Part shown: piece by piece, positions 32,113 through 44,000 of the stretch | Numbering within the stretch: the stretch's first letter is position 1 | Layout of the letters: every line of letters starts with the position of its first letter | Assembly: GCA_037833965.1 (NCBI GenBank) | Contig: AP031354.1 | Coordinates: 20,314,001-20,378,000, forward strand | Source: Marchantia polymorpha subsp. ruderalis | Taxonomy: Eukaryota; Streptophyta; Marchantiopsida; Marchantiales; Marchantiaceae | Length of the DNA: 64,000 nucleotides | Reading direction: 5' to 3' | The notes under the pieces: model-generated | The model's input: only the letters and a program-made list of their open reading frames with translations | What the model was told of the DNA's origin: nothing | Database searches by the model: none | Position numbers and translations under genes: made by a program

Positions 32113-33380
32113 TGTGGTACCCCACTTTTGGTAATTGTGAGGAAATTAAAACATTTTTGGAAAAACTGTACCCTGGCAGCAATGTAAATAGCCTTCGGTG
32201 CATCAAAACAGAGTGAATCCGGAAGATTGCGGGGATTCTCGAGGGATCTTGTAGAATCTAGGATTTGAGGTGCAGCAGTAAGGATGGGCACCACCCTCCC
32301 TGCGAGCTCTGCAGTTAGGATCCCTACGGCGCAAGGCGCAAAACCCGCCTTCGGAACTTGCGTCCGCGGCGGTAGGGAAATCCTTCATATTTAGGTCAAC
32401 CCTCGGGCGCCTTGACCGAGTTAGGGTCTCGTTGGAAAGAGCTCAACGCACTGATTCCAACGAGTCCAAGAACGCTTGGAACGGATGAGGACTTAGGGAG
32501 TTATCACTATTGGAAGATACGTAGACGTTCGCCTTCGGCGGAAGGAGTTCGCCACCGGCGGGAATTCCGCCTACGCAGAAGAGGGATCAAGTTTTGCCCT
32601 ATGCGCGGAGGAAGGAAGTTCGCCTGTGCACAGGCAAAGTAGGGTTTGAGGAGGCGCGAAGTCCGCCTACGCACAGGAGGTCACCTGTGCACAGGCGCTT
32701 CGGCGTCGGCGGGAAATCCGCCTTGGGCCCTAGAAATGCGCCTTGTGAGGTAGAAAGTGTACGGCGCCTTCTGCGCCAGCGCAGCGCCGCGGACGGCCAG
32801 GTCAGCGCCGCGGACGAGCAAGCAAGCCGCCAGAATAATCAAATCCGTACGGACCATGCGGACGGGACGGGTGGATGCGCTCTTGGACGGACGGAGTTGC
32901 GGCGGCGGAAGCGCCGACGAAGAGACAAGGAACGGACAGTCTGGACGGAGACGGCTGACCACGGTCAACGCCTTCCGCGCCAGCGCGTCGCCGCGGACGG
33001 AATTCGCCTGCGCACAGGCGAGCGCCTGTGCACAGGAGGATGAAGTTCCGCGCCGGCGGAGAATCCGCCGAGGAGTCTGCCTGCGCACAGGCAGGAGTTG
33101 AACTTTTGTCCGACAGTGCGGACACACGCGTCGAGGCAGAAGGGGATTGGCTGAGGAGCGGTACGAACAAGTGTACCGCGCAAGGCGGAAAACTCGCCTT
33201 CGGCGCTGCGCTCCCATGTCCGCGGGGTAGTACGCTCGCGGAGTTCAAATCCGCCAATTCGAGCGTGAGAGTTTAATCGGCGACGGCGGAGCGTGAAGCC
33301 GCGCGTGAGAGCGGAGACCGTTCCAGCGTAGAGCCGGCGCGGCCATCAAGTGAGACGTCCTCCACGAGCAAGAGCCGACC

Positions 33381-36300
33381 ATGACCTTCGACCGGGCGGC
33401 GAAGAGCGTCCCATTCTTGAATTCGCGATTCCACTCTCTTGTGCGAGCTGCGCGCGTCCATCTGCTAGCTGCTAAGCATTCTCGACGTCGCCGCACAGAG
33501 GATTTCTTGGTGATTGAGGGAGAAGTGAGTGCGCGTGATTTGGAATTGAGGGCGATTAGAGTTTGCCGAGAGAGAAAGGAGCTCGAGCGGTGCGGAAGTA
33601 GAATGAGCGGGCGAGCGAACTCCAGGAACGCAATGACGAGACCGGGCAGATTGCGGATGCTGCCGCTTCGTCTACCACAGAACGGGCTGCGCGCTTTCGA
33701 GGAGCGCTTGATAGCAAGAAAGCTCGATTTATTGCTATGGGGATGGAACTACATCTGTGCGGTTATGGTGCGCGAGTGGCTAGAGCCACAGGGACCACCC
33801 TCGCGCGGATTGCGTCCGCATGTTGATCGGTGGACAGTCCAAGATTGGGCGCAGGCATTGGGAAGATGTGCCGGCATGCCAGGGCATCTCCTCTTCGACA
33901 GTGAGAGCATCAAGGTGACCAAGCAGGAAGAGGCGCAATTTGTGGAGCTGTTCAAGACCGGGAGGTCTACCAAGAATGGGTACAGGACCCGTGATTACAA
34001 GGATCGATTTCGCCGGACTTTGTCCGCGGCGCTGATGCAATTACTACAGCCACACCGCGCCTGCTACATCACATTGTGGCAGGTCTCTTTTGTGGAGTGC
34101 GTCATCGAGGGAACTCCAATTCACTGGGCTAGCATCCTGCACAGGGTGATGCGACAGCACGCTTTTGAGGAGAAGGGGGGAACTCTAAACCATCTCTCTC
34201 CTTTCCTCATCAATTTTTATCGACAGCGGAATTGTTTGACAGCGGCGGAGCTTGAGCGTTTTCCGCCGTTGTCCGTCGACCATCCCAGGAAGTATGTGCG
34301 GGAGAATGAGGTCGACACTGATGCAGAGGAGTCACCGACTTCTACTCCATCAAGGCGGAGGGACGAAGGGAGAAACACTCCTGCAGCACGAGTGCCGCGG
34401 AAGCGGCGATGGAGAGAAGAGTCCGAAGAGGAGTAGCATCAAGAACCCTCTGCTCCCATTCGACCGCGGCCGTTGTACGAGTCATACAGCAGGCCGAAGC
34501 ACAAGGCACGCAGACTGGTGTTACCAGCCAACAGTGCGGACACGGCGACGATTGCGACGGAGAAAGGAAGTGCATCGCCAGAGAAGCATGAGGAAGCGCG
34601 GACGTCCGCAGGAGCAACGGACCACGCTGCAGCCTCGACGGGCGAGAGGCCGCCTACGGGCCAAGGGCCTCCGGAGTTACCACGTGCGTTGCGGACAGGT
34701 GTTCCGTTTGCGCACAGACGAGACTCCGCGGACAGACGATCACAAGCGGACGTAGATCTACGCTTACGCGTGGGAAGGAGCAGTCCACCTGTGCAAAGGT
34801 CACCTCCACACGTGCCGCCTGTGCACAGGCAGGAATCACCCCCGTTCCAACGTAGGAAGGGGAAGGAGCCGGCGGAAGAGCCGCCTACGAGACACCGGCC
34901 TTCGGGGCCAGACCCTCCGGCGCACCACGCGCCGCGATTTGCGCCTTCGGCGCGAGGGCCTTCGAGCCGAGGAGATACGAGCAGGGAGTGTGCGGAGGCC
35001 ACACCATCGGCGGGTAATCCGCCGGTAGATGCGCCTTCGGCGGTAGGGCCTCAGGGCCAAGGGACATCAAGCGAGCGGCCCCCGACCATGTCGCCTTTGG
35101 CGATGGATGTCCGCGGCGCTACGCCTGCGGCGGACAAGGCGCCTGCATTTGCGCCTGCGCACAGACCAAGCACAGCCCCCGCGGGCCGATCAAGGGAGCA
35201 GCAACTGGCGGAGGAGCGGAGTGACTGTCCGCGGGATGAATTTTCGGTGCGCGATGCGCAATCAAACCCCGCGCAGCCACCCTCAGCTCGATCGCCTTCG
35301 GCGGCGGACGTCGGCGGTAGGGAGGATACGGTAGACGATCAACAAGCGGGCGGCGGGGATGCAGCACGGGCACATTCGCCTACCGCCTTAGACATTTTGG
35401 CGAAGAGCAGCGAGGCTGCAGCCGTGCCTTCGCAGGCAGCACACGTCGACGACGTGCAGCCCCACTCGGGTCAGTCGCCAACGCAATCAATGGCGACTGA
35501 AATTCTCCACTCGGATGATGACGACGGAGGCTCCACCGAAGAAATGTCAGGAGCAGGGGACACCGAGGAGGAGGAGGAGGAAATTGTTGGAGCGCCGGCG
35601 GCGGCGCTCTTTGAGCAGGTGATTCCGTTGCTGAGGTACTTGGATCGCAAAGTCGATAAATACGCCGACCCACTTCAGCCGGGATCCTACATCGAGTTAG
35701 TGCGTAGGCGGACTCGCACTAAAGTCCACACCAGCAAGCTACTAGCTAGAGTGGACCAGGAGTTGAGGGAATTGAAGGAGAAGCATGAATGCTTGTGGGG
35801 TCAGTATAAACTCAATCAGAAATTCTACAAGTACTCCGAGAAGGTGAGGGATGGGAAACAGGAAGAGCTCACCAAGGAGCAGGTGAAGGTCACGGAAGCA
35901 CTAATTTTTGAGCAGGCCCAGAATCGGATTTTGTCAGAGGAGCTCGTGCGACAGACGCGGTTGTTAGAACAGTGTCAGCTCGCACGACAGGCGGATGAGG
36001 AGGTAATCCGCAGGCTACAGTCAGAGTGTGGCGAATTGAGAACGCAACGTGCTGAGGCCGAATCGCAATTAGTGGTAATTGAAGAGGATCGCAGGAAGGA
36101 GGCAGATCGCACAAAGGTGGAGACGGCGAGGCGTGTCGCCCACTGTCTCAAGGGCTACGCCCACTGGGAAGTGGCGGCGCAGGAGAAACTCACACTGCGT
36201 GAGTTTGAACTTCGCGCAGCCGGGTTGTTGTCAGGCGACAGTAGGAGTCGGCGGAAGGTAGCAAAGAAGCTCGATGCTTTTCTGTCGAAGGCGCAGGATA

Positions 36301-36452
36301 CCATGTCCGCCCTCGAAGTGGAGGTGTCCGCGGCGTTGCAGCGATTGGGACTGCGCAGTCGAGCAGAAGACTGGCAGGGTAGGGAGTTAGTGCGCGGCAG
36401 TCCGTCGCGCGAGAGACGTAGCACAGGTTCCGCGGAGTGTAGTGTTAGGTAG
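33381..36452 (+). pseudogene. U3-encoded accessory protein, full length with one nonsense codon
   Basis: The ATG at 33381 (ACC ATG ACC) matches that of the intact copy at 41020, and the whole protein can be followed. A single TAG at 34434-34436 replaces CAG after the residues REESEEE. The same frame then stays open to 36452. The tail is shortened by a small deletion that removes the last residues (stop directly after SAECSVR). The N-domain (LDLLLWGWNYICA, RTRDYKDRFRR, EEKGGTLNHLSP), acidic patch, coiled coil and CLKGYAHWEVAA motif are all kept. Apart from the nonsense codon and the short tail it looks functional. Confidence 0.85.
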
Positions 36453-36463
36453 GACTTAGAAGG

Positions 36464-36470
36464 TATAAAA
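36464..36470 (+). promoter_or_regulatory. TATA box of LTR 32113-37447
   Basis: AAGGTATAAAATAG, 12 bp after the gene's stop and about 980 bp before the LTR end, at the same place as in the other copies. Confidence 0.65.
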
Positions 36471-37218
36471 TAGTTCCAGGCGTTTTGCCTGGGGTTCTTT
36501 CCCAAATTCAGAAGTGCAGATCAGGAGCTCATTTTCTCTGCGTGTTTGTGTCCTTAGTTCTGTCACCACGCAAGAGGAGCTACAACTTGGCGTTCCGCAT
36601 TTTGTAGCTGAAGGTCTTCGGCCGAATGTTCAGAGCTAGTACATTGGTTAGAGACTTGAGTAGTTCGGATCTACACCTGCGGGTGATTGCCGATGCTCAG
36701 AGCCAGTGACTAGTTAGATACTTGAATAGTTTCGCCCCTACACCTTCGAGTGTCTGTTCCTGATTGTACTCCTTTGGGATTTTTCCCCTGAATGCCAAAG
36801 TGAAGTTTTGCTACTTCGTGTAAGCCTTGGTTGTAAATTCAGGTTACGCTGCAGCAGGTGCCTTGAGGGTAACCCCTGTAGTATTTCTGGGAATGACAAG
36901 TGCCTGAGAATTCAAACTCTTCAATAGACTGTTGTTGTGTTACAGGAATGTTTCACAGTGAGTCCTTCAGTGCGGACCTGTGTTCTCTGCGCGTTTTGTG
37001 AGTTGAGAGTGTTGTTCACCGCGTAGGAGTGACTTCGATCCGAAGTAGGCAGTCCAACCCGGGTTTCCTACGCTAGCAGCAAGCTAGTGGAAGTGTTGTA
37101 AAAGCCGGAGTTGGAAGTCACTACCCGCAGCTTCGCTGAGTGTACTCTTGAGAGACTTCCCCCCTGAAATCTTGAGTAGAGGTCCTAACGGATCTCTGGG
37201 TTGTGTTTCTGTAGTTTC

Positions 37219-37253
<35 letters not shown>

Positions 37254-37447
37254 GCTGCACTGTGCGACCTCCGAGCGCGCTCCAAGTGGACACTTGCAGT
37301 ATTTTTGGGAGTGACAGTCGCCTGAGAATTCAAACTCCTCAATAGTCTGTTAAATGTGACACTTTGTACCCTGTGTGTTCCTCTGTCCCTGTGGGTTCGA
37401 CCTTTCTACCACTATATTGCAGTTTTAGCCTTTAGTGGGTTATTACA

Positions 37448-39773
37448 TCCGCCGACTCCTACTGTCACCTGTCAACAACCCGGCTGCACAAAGCTCTAAC
37501 TCACGCAGTGTGAGTTTCTCCTGCGCCGCCACTTCCTAGTGGGCGTAGACCTTGAAACAGTGGGCGACACGCCTCGCCATCTCCTCCTTCGTGCGATCTA
37601 CCTCTCGCCTGCGATCATCTTCAATTACCACCAACTGCGATTCGGCCTCCGCACGCTGCGATTTCAATTCTCCGCACTCCGACTATAGCCTGCGGATTAA
37701 ATCCTCATCCGCCTGTCGTGCGAGCTGACACTCTGCCAACAACCGCGTCTGTCGCACGAGCTCCTCTAACAGAATATGATTCTGAGTTTTCTCAGAAATC
37801 AATTTTGTCGTGGTCTTCACCACATCCTTGGTGAGCTCTTCCAGTCTCTCCTTCTTCATCTTGTCGAGGGTGTGCGATTTCCGCACAAGGTTGTACTGAC
37901 CCCATAAACAGTCATGCTTCTCCCTCAATTCCTTCAGCTCCCGGTCCACCCTAGCTAGTAGCTTGCTGGTGTGGACTTTAGTGCGAGTCCGCCTGCGCAC
38001 TAATTCGATGTAGGATCCCGGCTGGAGTGGATCGGCGTATTTATCAAATTTGCGATCCAAGTACTTCAGCAACGGTATTACCTGCTCAGAGAGCGCCGCC
38101 GCCGGCGCTCCAACAATTTCCTCCTCCTCCTCCTCGGTATCTCCTGACCCCGACATTGCTTTTGTGGAGCCTCCGTCGTCATCATCCGAGGGAAGGATTT
38201 CAGTCGCCATTGATTGCGTTGGCGACTGACCCGAGTGGGGCTGCACGTCGTCTACGGGTGCTGCCTCCGAAGGCACTCCTGCAGCTTCGCTGTTCCCCGC
38301 TAAAATGTCCAAGGCGGTGGTGGATGAATGTGGCCGTGCTACATCCCCATCCTCCGCCTGTCGATCGTCGACTGTGTTCTCTTCGCCGCCAACGTCCGCC
38401 GCCGAAGGCGATCGAGCAGAGTGTGTCTGCGCGGGGTGTAATTGCGCATCGCGCATCCGAATTTCGTCCCGCTGACAGACAGTCCGCTCCTCCGTTAGGT
38501 CCTGCTCCCTCGATCGGTCATGCGCGAGGGCTGTGTCTGGCCTGTGCGCAGGCGCAAATACCGGCGCCTTGTCCGCCGCAGGCGCAGCGCCGAAGGCGTC
38601 TATCGCCGAAGGCGACATAGCCAGAGGCCGCTCGCGCGATGGCCCCGAAGGCCCTGGCGCCGAAGGCGCATCTACCGGCGGAATACCCGCCGAAGGTGCG
38701 GTCTCCGCACGCTCCCTGCTCACATCTCGTTGACCCGAAGGCCCTGGCGCCGAAGGCGCAAATCGCGGCGCGTTGTACGCCGGAGGGTCTGGTCCCGAAG
38801 GCCCTTGACCCGAAGGTGGATCTTCCGCCGGCTCCTTCCCCTTCCTACGTTGGACCGGGGGTGAATCCTGCCTGTGCGTAGGCGGCCTGTGCGCAGGCAA
38901 ACGCCTGTGCCTAGGCGAACTTTCTCTGCCTACGCGTAGGCGGAGGTCCACGTCCACCTGAGGTCGCCTTTCCGCTGAAGCTCGCCTGTGCGCAGGCGGA
39001 ACACTTGTCCGCATCGCACGTGGTAACTCCGGAGGCCCTTGGCCCGAAGGCCACCTCTCGTCCGTCGGAGGTGCAGCGTGGTCCGTCGCTCCTGCAGACG
39101 TCCGCGCTCCCTCGTTTCTCTCCGGCGACGCACTTCCTTTCTCCGTGGCGATCGTTGCCGTGTCCGCGCTGCTGGCTGGTAACACAAGCCTACGCGCCTT
39201 CTGCTTCGGCCGGCTGCACACTTCGTGCAATGGCCGCTGTCGAATGGGAGCAGTGGGTTCTCGATGCTGCTCCTCCTCAGACTCCTCTCTCCATCGACGC
39301 TTCCGCGGCACTCTTGCTGCGGGTGTGTTTCTTTCCTCGTCCCTCCGCCTTGGTGGGGTAGAAGCTGGTGACTCCTCTGCTTCGGTGTCGACCTCGTTAT
39401 CCCGCACATACTTCCCGGGATGGTCGACGGACAATGGCGGAAAGCGAGCAAGCTCCGCCGCGGTCAAACAATTTCGCTGTCGATAAAAATTGATCAAGAA
39501 AGGGGAGAGGTGATTGAGAGTTCCCCCCTTCTCCTCAAACGCGTGCTGCCGCATCACTCTGTGCAGGATGCTCGCCCAGTGAATTGGAGCTCCCTCGATG
39601 ATGAGCTCCACAAAAGAAACCTGCCACAAGGTGATGTAGCAGGCGCGGTGGGGCTGCAGTAATTGCAGCAGCGCCGTCGCCAAAGTTCGGCGGAAGCGAT
39701 CTTTGTAGTCGCGGGTCTTGTACCCATTCTTGGTAGACCTCTCCCGCTTGAACAACTCCACAAATTGCGCCTC
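37448..39773 (-). repeat. Family 1 LTR fragment on the - strand (part of the U3 gene only)
   Basis: It starts inside the C-terminal part of the U3 gene (GGAGTCGGCGGA on the - strand) and runs back to about residue 222 of the protein, where the intact element inserted at 39774. U5 and the LTR end are missing on the left. Confidence 0.9.
37448..39773 (-). pseudogene. U3-encoded accessory protein, middle part, truncated at both ends
   Basis: On the - strand the frame enters at 39773, cut by the LTR insertion within the N-domain (next residues ELFKRERSTKNGYKTRDYKD). It continues through the linker, acidic patch and coiled coil to a TAG at 37685-37683 that replaces CAG of the homologues. Downstream, 37682-37448 still matches the HCLKGY-HWEV region. 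The residue before the HWEV motif region and some others differ from the neighbours, so it is an independent copy. Confidence 0.85.
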
Positions 39774-41019
39774 TGTGGTACCCCACTTTTGGCAATTTTG
39801 AGGAAATTAAAACATTTTTGGAAAACTGCACCCTGGCAGCATTGTAAATAGCCTTCGGTACATCAAAACAGAGTGAATCCGGAAGATCGCGGGGATTCTC
39901 GAGGGATCTTGTAGAATCTGGGATTTGGGTGCCACAGCAAGGACAGGCACCACCCTCCCTGCGAGCTCCGCAGTTAGGATCTCTACGGCGCAAGGCGCAA
40001 AACCCGCCTTCGGAGGTTGCGTCCGCGGCTGTAGGGAAACCCCCGTAATTAGGTCAACCCTTGGGCGCCTTGACCAAGTTAGGGTCCCGTTGGAAAGAGC
40101 TCGACGCGCTGATTCTAACGAGCCCAAGAACGCTTGGAACGGACGAGGACTTAGGGAGTTATCGCTACTGGAAGAAACGGAGGCGGTCGCCTACGGCGGA
40201 AGGAGTTCGCCACCGGCGCGAATTCCGCCTACGCGGAAGGGGGATTCAAGTTTTGTCCTATGCAAGGACGAAGGCGTTCGCCTGTGCGCAGGCGAGGTAG
40301 GGTTAGGGAAGGCGCGAAGTCCGCCTACGCACAGGCGTTCGCCTGTGCACAGGCACTTCGGCGTCGGCGGAAAATCCGCCTTGGGCCCTAGAAATGCGCC
40401 TTGTGAGGTAGAAAGTGTACGGCGCCTTCCGCGCCAGCGCAGCGCAGCGTACGTCGGAGGAGCCGCCAGAGTAATCCAATAGGTACGGACCGTGCGGACG
40501 GCACGGGTGGATGCGCTCTTGGACGGACGGAGTTGCGGCGGCGGAAGCGCCGACGGAGAGACAAGGAACGGACAGACTGGACGGAGACGGCTGACCACGG
40601 TCAACGCCTTCCGCGCCAGCGCAACCTCCGCGGACGGAATTCGCCTGCGCACAGGCGAACGCCTGTGCACAGGAGGATGTTCAAGTTCCGCGCCGGCGGA
40701 GAATCCGCCGAGGCCCCTGCCTGCGCACAGGCAGGAGTTGAATTTTTGTCCGACATGCGGACGCACGCGTCAAGGCAGAAGGAGATTGGCCGAAGGGCGG
40801 TACGAACAAGTGTACCGCGCAAGGCGGAAAACTCGCCTTCGGCGCTACGCCCCCATGTCCGCAGGGTGACACGCTCGCGGAGTTCAAATCCGCCAATTCG
40901 AGCGTGAGAGTTTAATCGACGACGGCGGAGCGTGAAGCCGCGCGTGAGAGCGAAGACCGTTCCAGCGTACAGCCGGCGCGGCCATCAAGTGAGACGTTCT
41001 TCACGACCCAGAGACGACC

Positions 41020-44000
41020 ATGACCTTCGACCGGGCGGCGGAGAACGTCCCATTCTTGAATTCGCGATTCCAATCTCTTGTGCGCGCTGCGCGCATCCAT
41101 CTGCTGGCTGCGGACCATTCCCGACGTCGTCACACAGGAGAATTCTTGTTGATTGAGGGAGAAGTGAGTGCGCGTGATTTGGAATTGAGCGCGATTAGAG
41201 TTTGCCGAGAGAGAAAGAAACGCGGACAGTGCGGAAGTAGAATGAGTGGGCGAGCGAACCCCAGGAACGCAATGACGAGACCGAGCAGATTGCGGATGGT
41301 GCCACTTCGCCTGCCGCAGAACGGGCTGCGCGCTTTCGAAGAGCGCTTAATAGCAAGAAAGCTCGATTTCTTGCTATGGGGATGGAATTACATCTGTGCG
41401 AATATGGTGCGCGAGTGGCTAGAGCCACAGGGACCACCCTCGCGCGGATTGCGTCCGCATGTTGACCGGTGGACAGTCCAAGATTGGGCGCAGGCGTTGG
41501 GAAGATGTGCTGGCATGCCAGGGCATCTCCTTTTCGACAGCGAGAGCATCAAGGTGACCAAGCAAGAAGAGGCGCAATTTGTGGAGCTGTTCAAGACCGG
41601 GAGGTCTACCAAGAATGGGTACAGGACCCGTGATTACAAAGATCGATTTCGCCGGACTCTGTCCGCGGCGCTGATGCAATTACTGCAGCCGCACCGTGCT
41701 TGCTACATCACATTGTGGCAGGTCTCTTTTGTGGAGTGCGTCATCGAGGGAACTCCAATTCACTGGGCGAGCATCCTGCACAGGGTGATGCGACAGCACG
41801 CGTTTGAGGAGAAGGGGGGAACTCTAAACCATCTTTCTCCTTTCCTCATCAATTTTTATCGACAGCGGAATTGTTTGACAGCGGCAGAGCTTGAACATTT
41901 TCCGCCATTGTCCATCGACCATCCCGGGAAGTATGTGCGGGAGAACGAGGTCGATACTGACGTAGAGGAGTCACCGACTTCTACCCCATCAAGACGGAGG
42001 GACGAAGGGCGACACACTCCTGCAGCGCGAGTGCCGCGGAAGCGGCGATGGAGGGAAGAGTCCGAAGAGGAGCAGCATCAAGAACCCTCTGCTCCCATTC
42101 GACCGCGGCCGCTGTGCGAGCCATACAGCCGGCCAAAGCAGAAGGCACGCAGACTGGTGTTACCAGCTGACAGTGCAGACACGGCGACGATTGCGACGGA
42201 GATAGGAAGTGCGTCGCCAGAGAGGCGAGAGGAAGCGCGGACGACCGCAGGAGCGACGGGCCACGCAGCAACCTCGTCGGGAGAGAGGCGAGAGGAAGCG
42301 CGGACGACCGCAGGAGCGACGGGCCACGCTGCAACCTCGTCGGGAGAGAGGCCGCCTACGGGCCAAGGGCCTCCGGAGTTACCACGTGCGATGCGGACAG
42401 ATGTTCCGTTTGCGCACAAGCGAACCTCCGCGGACCGGCGAACACAAGTGGACGTGGATCTACGCTTACGCGTGGGAAGGAGCAGTCCGCCTGTGCACAG
42501 GCGCTCACCTGCGCACAGGTCGCCTGTGCACAGGTCGCCTGTGAACAGGACACCTCCACACGTGCCGCCTGTGCACAGGCAAGAATCACCCCCGTTCCAA
42601 CGTAGGAAGGGGAAGGAGCCGGCGGAAGAACCGCCTACGAGACACCGGCCCTCGGGGCCAGACCCTCCGGCGCACCACGCGCCGCAATTCGCGCCTTCGG
42701 CGCCAGGGCCTTCGAGCCGAGGAGATACGAGCAGAGAGCGTGCGGAGGCCGCACCGTCGGCGGAAAGTCCGCCGATAGATGCGCCTTCGGCGGTAGGGCC
42801 TATAGGCCAAGGAACGTCGGGCGTGCGGCCCCCGGCCATGTCGCCTTCGGCGATAGAGGTCCGCGGCGCTACGCCTGCGGCGGACAAGGCGCCGGCAAAT
42901 GCGCCTGCGCACGGGCCGGGCACAGCCCCCACGGACCGATCAAGGGAGCAGCAGACGATGGAGCGGAGTGACTGTCAGCGGGATGAAGTCTCGATGCGCG
43001 ATGCGCAATCCAACCCCGCGCAGCCACCCTCCGCTCAATCGCCTTCGGCGACGGACGACAGAGACAGAGAGAATGCGGTAGGCAATCAACCAGCGAGAGA
43101 CGGGGATGCCGCACGGGTGCATTCGCCTTCCGCCTTAGACATTTTGGCGACGAGCAGCGAGGCTGCAGCCGTGCCTTCGCAGGCAGCACACGTCGAGGAC
43201 GTGCAGCCCCACTCGGGGCAGTCGCCGACGCAATCAATGGCGACTGAAATTCTCCACTCGGACGATGACGACGGAGGCTCCACGGAAGAAATGTCAGGAG
43301 CAGAAGACACCGAGGAGGAGGAGGAGGAAATTGTTGGAGCGCCGGCGGCGGCGCTCTCTGAGCAGGTGATTCCGTTGCTGCGGTACTTGGATCGCAAGGT
43401 CGATAAATACGCCGACCCACTCCAGCCGGGATCTTACATCGAGTTAGTGCGCAGGCGGACTCGCACTAAAGTCCACACCAGCAAGCTATTAGCTAGAGTG
43501 GACCAGGAGTTGAGGGACTTGAAGGAGAAGCATGAGTGCTTGTGGGGACAGTACAAGCTTAATCAGAAATTCTACAAGCACTCCGAGAAGATGAAGGATG
43601 AGAAACTGGGCGAGCTCACCAAGGAGCAGGTGAAGGTCAAGGAAGCACTCAACTCTGAGCAGGCCCAGAATCGGATTTTGTCAGAGGAGCTCGTGCGACA
43701 GACGCGGTTGTTGGAACAATGTCAGCTCGCACGGCAGGCGGATGAAGAATTAATCCGCAGGTTACAGTCAGAGTGTGGCGAATTGAGGGCGCAACGTGCC
43801 GAAGCCGAATCTCAATTAGTGACCATTGAAGAGGATCGCAGGAAGGAGGCGGATCGCACGAAGGTGGAGACGGCGAGGCGAGTCGCCCACTGTCTCAAGG
43901 GCTACGCCCACTGGGAAGTGAAGGCGCAGGAGAAACTCACACTGCGTGAGTTTGAATTGCGCGCAGCCGGGTTGTTGTCAGGCGACAGTAGGAGTCGGCG

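Larger units (their letters stand above)
32113..37447 (+). repeat. Family 1 LTR on the + strand (5335 bp), no internal region attached
   Basis: It starts TGTGGTACCCCACTTTTGG and ends GGGTTATTACA. No primer-binding site follows at 37448 and no polypurine tract precedes 32113, so it stands alone. The flanking 5-mers are TCCGT and TCCGC, and the flanks come from different parts of the LTR gene (see findings). Confidence 0.9.

Noticed and set aside
37221-37251. GT microsatellites in U5 as a special element
   Set aside because: They vary in length between LTR copies (near 5034, 37221, 45011) and look like ordinary dinucleotide slippage.
32108-37452. TCCGT/TCCGC as a genuine target duplication of the lone LTR
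   Set aside because: One mismatch, and the flanks come from different positions of two LTR copies, so a single insertion event cannot explain them.
42078-42932. Antisense frames within the U3 gene and other LTR genes
   Set aside because: They follow from GC-rich palindromic coding sequence open on both strands. They are not conserved as proteins and have no own signals.
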